Shown piece after piece: positions 8,861 through 13,906 of a stretch of 13,906 bases of DNA (its first letter is position 1; every line of letters begins with the position of its first letter). The notes below the pieces were generated by a model. It did no database searches. It was not told where the DNA came from and was given only the letters and a program-made list of their open reading frames with translations. The stretch covers positions 7,538 through 21,443 of the forward strand of contig JAJXTX010000021.1 of assembly GCA_021783385.1 (NCBI GenBank). Reading direction: 5' to 3'. Position numbers and translations under genes: made by a program. The stretch comes from Pseudomonadota bacterium. GTDB lineage: Bacteria; Pseudomonadota; Gammaproteobacteria; Xanthomonadales; Rhodanobacteraceae.

Positions 8861-8908
8861 TGGCGGAGCGACGGTGCTGGACGAAACCTCTCGGGCGACC
8901 GGGCAAAC

Positions 8909-9664
8909 TCACCGTCGTGCGCGCTCATCACGTCGCTCGGCTATCGCCAATCCATCAAGTTCCGCGCGCTCCGCCGTTACCCGCAGTACCGACCCCTGCG
9001 TGTACCAGTCGCCCAGCACGATGCGCTCGGCAGCTTGCCCATCGAGCGCAAGCGCATGCACGGCCGGTCGATGCGTATGGCCGTGAATCAATCGCGTCAC
9101 GCCGGCCTGGCGCAGCGCAGTGGCCACGGCGTCGGCATTCACATCCATGATGCTTTCCATCGCGCTGCCGGTATGCGCGCGGCTGTCCGCGCGGGCCTTG
9201 GCGGCGAAGGCACGGCGGGCATCCAGTGGCATGGCGAGGATCTGCGCCTGCCACTGCGGTGTGCGTACCTGCCGGCGCACGGCCTGGTAGGCGACGTCGT
9301 CGGTGCACAGCAGGTCGCCGTGCATCAGCAAGGTGGGGCGGCCGTGGATGAGGTGGACCGTGCCGTCATCGAGCAGGGTCAGCCCGGCGCGACGGGCAAA
9401 TGCCTCGCCCAGCAGGAAGTCGCGGTTGCCGGCCATGAAATACACCGGCACGCCGGCATCGCGCACGCCGCTGGTGGCGCGGGCGATGCGCTGCGGCAGT
9501 TCGGCGTCGTCGTCATCGCCTACCCACGCCTCGGCCAGATCGCCCAGGATGTACAGCGCCTCGGCCTGGCGCACCTCCGCGCTGGCCAGGTAGTGCTCGA
9601 ACAGGGCGGTGATCTGCGGCCGGCTGTCGTCCAGATGCAGGTCGGCGATGAACAGCGTGGTCAT
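8909..9664 (-). CDS. lpxH: UDP-2,3-diacylglucosamine hydrolase
   Basis: A 251-residue peripheral membrane metallophosphoesterase that cleaves UDP-2,3-diacylglucosamine to lipid X and UMP, the fourth step of lipid A synthesis. The two-metal site is complete: Asp8/His10 (FIADLHL), Asp42 (GDLAEAWVGDD), Asn80 (GNRD), His115 (MHGD), and His196/His198 (HGHTH). All align with the E. coli ligands to within a residue. Length is slightly above the usual 240 because of a polar C-terminal tail (ERRDERARR). The ATG overlaps the cyclophilin stop in ATGA, so the two genes are translationally coupled; E. coli has the same neighbour order (ppiB-lpxH). It converges on the tRNA-Ser terminator. Presence of lpxH rather than lpxI or lpxG fits a gammaproteobacterium. 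Confidence 0.97.
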   Translation of the reverse strand: MTTLFIADLHLDDSRPQITALFEHYLASAEVRQAEALYILGDLAEAWVGDDDDAELPQRIARATSGVRDAGVPVYFMAGNRDFLLGEAFARRAGLTLLDDGTVHLIHGRPTLLMHGDLLCTDDVAYQAVRRQVRTPQWQAQILAMPLDARRAFAAKARADSRAHTGSAMESIMDVNADAVATALRQAGVTRLIHGHTHRPAVHALALDGQAAERIVLGDWYTQGSVLRVTAERAELDGLAIAERRDERARR

Positions 9665-10365
9665 ACGGGTGCGTGTGTCTTGCCCGGTTTGCGCGCCGCC
9701 GCGGAAGGTTTGTCGGCGGCGGGTGCGGCAGTGCTGGTGGCCGGCGCGGACGGCTGCTCGCCGATCACGCGGGCGCTGAGGATCAACACCAGCGGGTTGG
9801 GCACGTCGCCGGCGAACGGGCCGAGCGCGCGAGTGGGCAGGGCAGCGATCTTGTCGACCACGTCCATGCCCTTGCTTACCTTGCCGAATACGGTGTAGCC
9901 CCAGGTCAGCCCGCTCTGGTTGCCGACATAGTCGAGCCGGCGGTTGTCGACCAGGTTGATGAAGAACTGCGAGGTGCCGGAGTTCGGATCCGCGCCGCGT
10001 GCCACTGCGACGGTACCGCGCAGGTTGGACAGGCCGTTGTCGGCTTCGCTGGGCACCGCCGGGCGTGTGCGCCGGGGTTGCAGGTCGCGCGTATAGAGAC
10101 CGCCCTGCACCAGGTAGCCGGGAATGACCCGGTGCAGCAGGGTGCCGTCGTAGAAACCGTCGCGCACGTACTGCAGGAAATTGGCCACGCTCTTCGGCGC
10201 CTTGTCGGGATACAGCTCCAGCGTGATGTCACCCTGCGAAGTGTGCAGCAGCACCTGCGGCGAGGGGCTCGCGGCGGCCGCCGGTTTCGGTTTCGGCGTC
10301 TGCGCCGCCAGTGTGAGCGGCAGGATCAGGAGCAGCGTGGCAAGCAGTGATTTGAACATGGGCAT
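9661..10365 (-). CDS. ppiA: Periplasmic cyclophilin-type peptidyl-prolyl isomerase
   Basis: A 234-residue cyclophilin. It begins with a typical signal peptide, MPMFKSLLATLLLILPLTLAA, with likely cleavage after Ala21, then a Pro/Ala linker. The isomerase domain covers about 37-201: LHRVIPGYLVQGG at 77-89 holds the catalytic Arg79, and SGTSQFFINL at 129-138 holds the conserved Gln/Phe/Phe. Where human cyclophilin A has Phe53 and Met61 this protein has Leu, a mild deviation. A low-complexity Ala/Pro/Lys tail (about 203-234) is unusual for the family. An earlier in-frame ATG lies at 10392, but GGA upstream of 10365 and the signal peptide favour the chosen start; 10359 is also possible. By export signal it is PpiA-like, although its place before lpxH is that of cytoplasmic ppiB in E. 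coli. Confidence 0.92.
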   Translation of the reverse strand: MPMFKSLLATLLLILPLTLAAQTPKPKPAAAASPSPQVLLHTSQGDITLELYPDKAPKSVANFLQYVRDGFYDGTLLHRVIPGYLVQGGLYTRDLQPRRTRPAVPSEADNGLSNLRGTVAVARGADPNSGTSQFFINLVDNRRLDYVGNQSGLTWGYTVFGKVSKGMDVVDKIAALPTRALGPFAGDVPNPLVLILSARVIGEQPSAPATSTAAPAADKPSAAARKPGKTHAPV

Positions 10366-10400
10366 CAGACATTCCGGACGTGCCGACATCATACGCGGGC

Positions 10401-10425
10401 GCGCCGGTACTGACTCGGCCGGCGC
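10401..10425 (-). other. Hairpin between ppx and the cyclophilin gene
   Basis: GCGCCGG (10401-10407) and CCGGCGC (10419-10425) form a perfect seven-base-pair stem with an 11-base loop, six bases after the ppx stop. There is no T-run on the minus strand, so it is at most a weak or factor-dependent terminator or an mRNA-end stabiliser between ppx and ppiA-lpxH. Confidence 0.35.
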
Positions 10426-10431
10426 GGGAGA

Positions 10432-11949
10432 TCAGCTGCTGGAGATCTCCAGCTTCAGCCCCAGTTCGAGCATCGGGGACTGCTCCTGCTGCAGGTCGGC
10501 CTCGCTCAGCGGGTGCTGCTCGAACCAGGCGATCGGCAGCGTCAGTCGCAGGCGCTGGCTGGTGGCCACCAGCCGCATCGGCGGCAGCGACTCGGCCCGG
10601 CGTGCGCGCCGGAAAAGCACTGCCAGCCGGAGCAGCGCGGTGATATTGCGTGCCAGCTGGCGATAGCGCTGCGGCAGGCTGGCAATCAGCGCCCTGTCCG
10701 GCTTGCGCCGGTGCATTTCGACCACCGCGGCCAGCAGCTGCTGCTCCTGGCGGGAAAAGCCGGCGAGATCGGCGTGGCGCAGAATGTAGGCGCCGTGATG
10801 GTGGTGCTGACTGTGCGCGATGGCCAGACCGATCTCGTGCACGCGGGACGCCCACGACAGCCATTCGCGCGCATCGGCATCCAGTTTCCATGCTTTCGCC
10901 ACCTGATCGAACAGCATCAAGGCGGTCGACTCCACGCGCCGCGCCTGGGCGCGATCGACGCCGTAGCGGGCGGCCAGCGCGTCGATGCTGGCGGTGCGTG
11001 GATCGCTGCCGCCAGCGCGGCCGATCAGGTCCCACAGCAGGCCCTCGCGCATCGAGCTTTCGCATACGCGCATGCGCTGGATGCCGAGCGCGGCAAACGC
11101 GGCCTCGAAGATCACCACACCGCCGGCGATCACCGGTGCGCGCTCCTCGACCAGGCCGGGCAGCTTCAGCGCGCCGATCTGGCCCTGATCGAGCAGGGCG
11201 TCGCGCAGCGAGGCCAGCGAGGCGGGGGTGATGCCGTCGTCGGAAAACTTCATCGCCTGCACCACCGCGCCGATCGACTTGGCGGTGCCGGAGGAGCCGT
11301 AGGCGTCCTGCCAGCCCGCTTCGCGGTAATCCTCGTCGAACTGCTGCAGCAGCACGCCGATCTCGCTGCGCGCGTGCTGCCAGCGCTTGCGGGTGAGCTT
11401 GCCGCCCGGGAAAAAGCGCAGCGTCGAGGCGATGCAGCCGGCCTGCACGCTCTCGGTATGCAGCGGTGCCAGGCCGCGGCCGATGATGAACTCGGTACTG
11501 CCGCCGCCGACGTCGATCACCAGCCGCGGCTCGCGCGAGGCGGGCAGGTCGTGCGCGGCGCCGAGAAAGATCAGGCGGCCCTCCTCGCGCCCGGATACCA
11601 CTTCGATCGGATGGCCCAGCGCGCTCTCGGCGGCGGTCAGGAAAGCCTGCGGCGAGGCCAGCCGGCGCACCGTATTGGTCGCCACCGCGCGCACGCGCAG
11701 CGAGGGCAGGCCGGCGATACGCTGGCCGAAACGCGCCAGGCAGCTCAGCGCGCGCGCGCGCCGTTCGGCGTCCAGTGTGCCGTCCGCGCGCAGACCGGCA
11801 GCCATCCGCACGCTGTCGCGCAGGCGGTCGATCACCCGCGGCTCGCCGTGCTCCATGCGTGCCACCACCAGGTGGAAGCTGTTTGAGCCCATATCCACTG
11901 CGGCAATCAGTTCGCCGTCGCGGATCGGTGTCGGGTCGACTGGACTCAC
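10432..11949 (-). CDS. ppx: Exopolyphosphatase
   Basis: A 505-residue member of the Ppx/GppA (ASKHA-fold) family that releases phosphate from the end of polyphosphate; E. coli Ppx has 513. AAVDMGSNSFHLVVAR at 16-31 and VIDVGGGSTEFIIG at 144-157 are the two phosphate-binding loops, and VVSGREEGRLIFLG at 117-130 carries the catalytic Glu region. The C-terminal helical HD-like domain contains RVHEIGLAIAHSQHHHHGAYIL. Length and the long C-terminal part favour Ppx over GppA, but pppGpp hydrolysis cannot be excluded. The start is GTG, with GGAG (11957-11960) seven bases upstream. ppk1 ends 88 bases before it, so synthesis and breakdown of polyphosphate are probably encoded in one transcript. Confidence 0.95.
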   Translation of the reverse strand: MSPVDPTPIRDGELIAAVDMGSNSFHLVVARMEHGEPRVIDRLRDSVRMAAGLRADGTLDAERRARALSCLARFGQRIAGLPSLRVRAVATNTVRRLASPQAFLTAAESALGHPIEVVSGREEGRLIFLGAAHDLPASREPRLVIDVGGGSTEFIIGRGLAPLHTESVQAGCIASTLRFFPGGKLTRKRWQHARSEIGVLLQQFDEDYREAGWQDAYGSSGTAKSIGAVVQAMKFSDDGITPASLASLRDALLDQGQIGALKLPGLVEERAPVIAGGVVIFEAAFAALGIQRMRVCESSMREGLLWDLIGRAGGSDPRTASIDALAARYGVDRAQARRVESTALMLFDQVAKAWKLDADAREWLSWASRVHEIGLAIAHSQHHHHGAYILRHADLAGFSRQEQQLLAAVVEMHRRKPDRALIASLPQRYRQLARNITALLRLAVLFRRARRAESLPPMRLVATSQRLRLTLPIAWFEQHPLSEADLQQEQSPMLELGLKLEISSS

Positions 11950-11960
11950 GCCATGGCTCC
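11946..11960 (-). promoter_or_regulatory. ppx ribosome site and overlapping two-codon ATG-GCG-TGA frame
   Basis: Reading the minus strand, GGAG (11960-11957) is followed by CC, ATG (11954-11952), GCG and TGA (11948-11946). The GTG start of ppx (11949-11947) lies inside this two-codon frame. GGAG is two bases from the ATG, too close, but seven bases from the GTG, which decides the start. Whether the mini-frame is ever translated is unknown. Confidence 0.5.
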
Positions 11961-12037
11961 GTCAGCTGCGAAGCGCAAATTCTCGCACGCGCGGAGTGGG
12001 ACAAAGGCATGCCGGATCGCCGAGCGCCTGGTGCGAC

Positions 12038-13906
12038 TCATGCGCCATACCGGTCGAGCAGACCCTGCTGCGCGCTGTACGGCAAGTGCTCGCCGGGTTC
12101 GGCCCGCACATAGTGGCCGTCGCCATCGAGCAGCCACGCGTGGGTGTTGTCGGCGAGGCTGCTGGCCAGGGTTTCCTCGAACACGCGCGCCGCCAGCTCG
12201 GGGTCGAGGATCGGAAACGCCACCTCGATGCGCCGCTTCAGGTTGCGCTCCATCCAGTCGGCGCTGGCGCAGTACAGCTCGGCCTCGCCGTCGTTGGCGA
12301 ACCAGTACACGCGGCTGTGCTCCAGAAAGCGCCCGATGATCGAGCGCACGCGAATGCGCTCGGAGATGCCGGGCAGGCCGGGGCGCAGGGTGCAGCCGCC
12401 GCGCACGATCAGGTCGATCTCCACGCCGGCCTGCGAGGCGCGGTACAGCGCCGCGATCACCTGCGCCTCGTTCAGCGCGTTGAGCTTGGCGACGATGCGC
12501 GCTGGCCGGCCAGCCAGCGCATGTGCGGTCTCGCGCTCGATCTTGGCCACCACGCTGGGGTACAGCGTGAACGGCGAATGCAGCAGGTGCTTGAGCTTGA
12601 TCATCGGGCCCAGGCCCGACAGCTGCTGGAAGATCTTGTGCAGGTCCTCGCCGATCTCCGGGTTCGCGGTCATCAGGCCGATGTCGGTGTAGGTGCGGCT
12701 GTTGATCTGGTGGTAGTTGCCGGTGGACAGGTGCACATAGCGGCGCAGCAGCTCGCCCTCGCGCCGCACGATCAGCATCATCTTGGCGTGCGTCTTGTAG
12801 CCGACCACGCCGTAGACCACTTGCACGCCGGCCTCCTGCAGCCTCGTGGCGAGGCGGATGTTGGCCTCCTCGTCGAAACGCGCGCGCAGCTCGATCACCA
12901 CGGTCACGTCCTTGCCGTTGCGCGCCGCTTCCACCAGCAGGTCGACCAGCGGTGTGTCCTCGCCCGCACGGTAGAGGGTCTGCTTGATCGCCAGCACCTG
13001 CGGATCGACGCTGGCCTGGCGCAGCAGGTCGATCACCGCGGCGAAGCTCTGGTAGGGGTGATGCAGCAGCACGTCGCGCTGGCTGATCAGGTCGAACTTG
13101 TTGCGCGCGCTTTCCAGCGCCGCCGGCAGCTGCGGATTGAAGCGCGGGAACTTCAGCTCCGGCCGGTCCAGCCAGTCGTAGATCAGCCCGGCGCGGATGA
13201 TATTGACCGGGCCGTCGCAGCGATAGACGTCGGTTTCCTCCAGCTGGAAGTTGTGGATCAACATCGCGGTGATCGCCTTCGGGCAATCATTGGCGATCTC
13301 CAGTCGTACCGGCCGTGCATAGCCACGCCCGATCAGCTCCTCGCTGAGCGCCAGGGCCAGGTTCTCGACCTCCGCCTCCTCCACGATCAGCTCGCTGTTG
13401 CGGGTGACCCGGAACTGGTACGAGCCGACCACCTTGAAGCCGGGGAACATCAGGTCGGCGAAGGCCTGCAGCAGCTCGGCCAGAAACACGAAGTGATCGC
13501 CGGCACCGCTGACCTCGGCCGGGATCCGGATGATCCGCGGCAGCGAACGCGGTGCACGCACCAGCGCCATGTGACCTTCGTGGCCGAACGCATCGCGGCC
13601 CTTCAGCACCACCGCGATGTTCAGCGTCTTGTTGAGGATGCGTGGAAACGGATGCGCCGGATCCAGCCCCAGCGGCGACAGTACCGGCAGCACCTCATGC
13701 TCGAAATAGCCCTGCAGCCAGCGCCGCTGGCGCGGGCTCCACTGGCGGCGGGTGAGCACATGGATGTGTTCCGCTTCCAGCTGCGGTCCGAGCTGTTCCT
13801 GCCACACGGCGTATTGTTCGGTGACCAGGTCCAGCACGCGGCGGCGGATGCGCGCCAGCAGATCGCCGGAGAGCAGGCCATCCGGCCCCGGTGCGGCCGA
13901 GCCGTA
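12038..13906 (-). CDS. ppk1: Polyphosphate kinase 1 (5' partial)
   Basis: An enzyme that polymerises the gamma-phosphate of ATP into polyphosphate reversibly and is usually membrane-associated. The frame runs off the window end; 622 residues are visible, and by comparison with the 688-residue E. coli enzyme roughly 70-100 N-terminal residues are missing. The GTG at 13837 is internal, since family sequence continues upstream of it. Both catalytic histidines of the phospholipase-D-like halves are present, 19 residues apart as in E. coli (His435, His454): the HAK histidine at 12788-12790 and the one in YVHLSTGNY at 12731-12733. Further conserved blocks are QTLYRAGEDTPLVDLL, VIELRARFDEEANI, LIVRGGCTLRPGLPG and SADWMERNLKRRIEVAFPI. 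ppx follows after 88 bases. In xanthomonads phoB-phoR often precede ppk1, but that lies outside this window. Confidence 0.97.
   Translation of the reverse strand, partial: YGSAAPGPDGLLSGDLLARIRRRVLDLVTEQYAVWQEQLGPQLEAEHIHVLTRRQWSPRQRRWLQGYFEHEVLPVLSPLGLDPAHPFPRILNKTLNIAVVLKGRDAFGHEGHMALVRAPRSLPRIIRIPAEVSGAGDHFVFLAELLQAFADLMFPGFKVVGSYQFRVTRNSELIVEEAEVENLALALSEELIGRGYARPVRLEIANDCPKAITAMLIHNFQLEETDVYRCDGPVNIIRAGLIYDWLDRPELKFPRFNPQLPAALESARNKFDLISQRDVLLHHPYQSFAAVIDLLRQASVDPQVLAIKQTLYRAGEDTPLVDLLVEAARNGKDVTVVIELRARFDEEANIRLATRLQEAGVQVVYGVVGYKTHAKMMLIVRREGELLRRYVHLSTGNYHQINSRTYTDIGLMTANPEIGEDLHKIFQQLSGLGPMIKLKHLLHSPFTLYPSVVAKIERETAHALAGRPARIVAKLNALNEAQVIAALYRASQAGVEIDLIVRGGCTLRPGLPGISERIRVRSIIGRFLEHSRVYWFANDGEAELYCASADWMERNLKRRIEVAFPILDPELAARVFEETLASSLADNTHAWLLDGDGHYVRAEPGEHLPYSAQQGLLDRYGA

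Noticed and set aside
8744..9898. A 384-codon plus-strand frame from the tRNA across lpxH
   Set aside because: It starts inside tRNA-Ser and runs antisense to lpxH; no family resemblance.
10229..12010. A 593-codon minus-strand frame overlapping ppx in another phase
   Set aside because: Low-complexity Arg/Ala/Gly/Pro translation with no domain; ppx in the neighbouring phase has full family motifs.
11946..13286. A 446-codon minus-strand frame inside ppk1
   Set aside because: Out-of-phase shadow of ppk1 with Arg/Ala/Gly-rich, domainless translation.

Overview
The window is GC-rich chromosomal core sequence from a gammaproteobacterium. It is most likely a member of the Xanthomonadales (Lysobacterales), perhaps a Rhodanobacter/Dyella-like organism. 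The lineage call rests on the high GC content, the RecA, AlaRS and PPK1 sequences as I remember them, and the gene order; it is inference, not a database match. I see no insertion sequence, prophage, CRISPR array or other accessory island.

Layout. Plus strand, 1-2996: the 3' part of a large sensory protein (CheR methyltransferase, PAS-like domain, heptad coiled coil, two PAS domains, HWE-type histidine kinase). It overlaps a receiver-only response regulator by ATGA. Plus strand, 3118-8822: pncC, recA, recX, alaS, csrA and tRNA-Ser(GCT). This is the same order as in Escherichia coli (pncC-recA-recX-alaS-csrA-serV). Minus strand, 13906-8909: ppk1 (5' end beyond the window), ppx, a secreted cyclophilin and lpxH. 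The two blocks converge on a strong hairpin just after the tRNA.

Function. The left pair is a signalling module that presumably passes a phosphoryl group from the HWE kinase to the single-domain regulator. The recA-recX block makes the recombinase and its modulator, with three consecutive hairpins in the gap between them. alaS and tRNA-Ser serve translation, and CsrA is the global post-transcriptional regulator; its leader is rich in GGA motifs. PPK1 and PPX make and degrade polyphosphate. The cyclophilin and LpxH act in envelope protein folding and lipid A synthesis, and their genes overlap by 4 bases.

No stretch longer than about 260 bases lacks a gene. I found no undescribed system here. 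The most interesting signals are RNA-level: the recA-recX hairpin cluster, an inverted repeat that includes the 3' end of tRNA-Ser, and the csrA leader.
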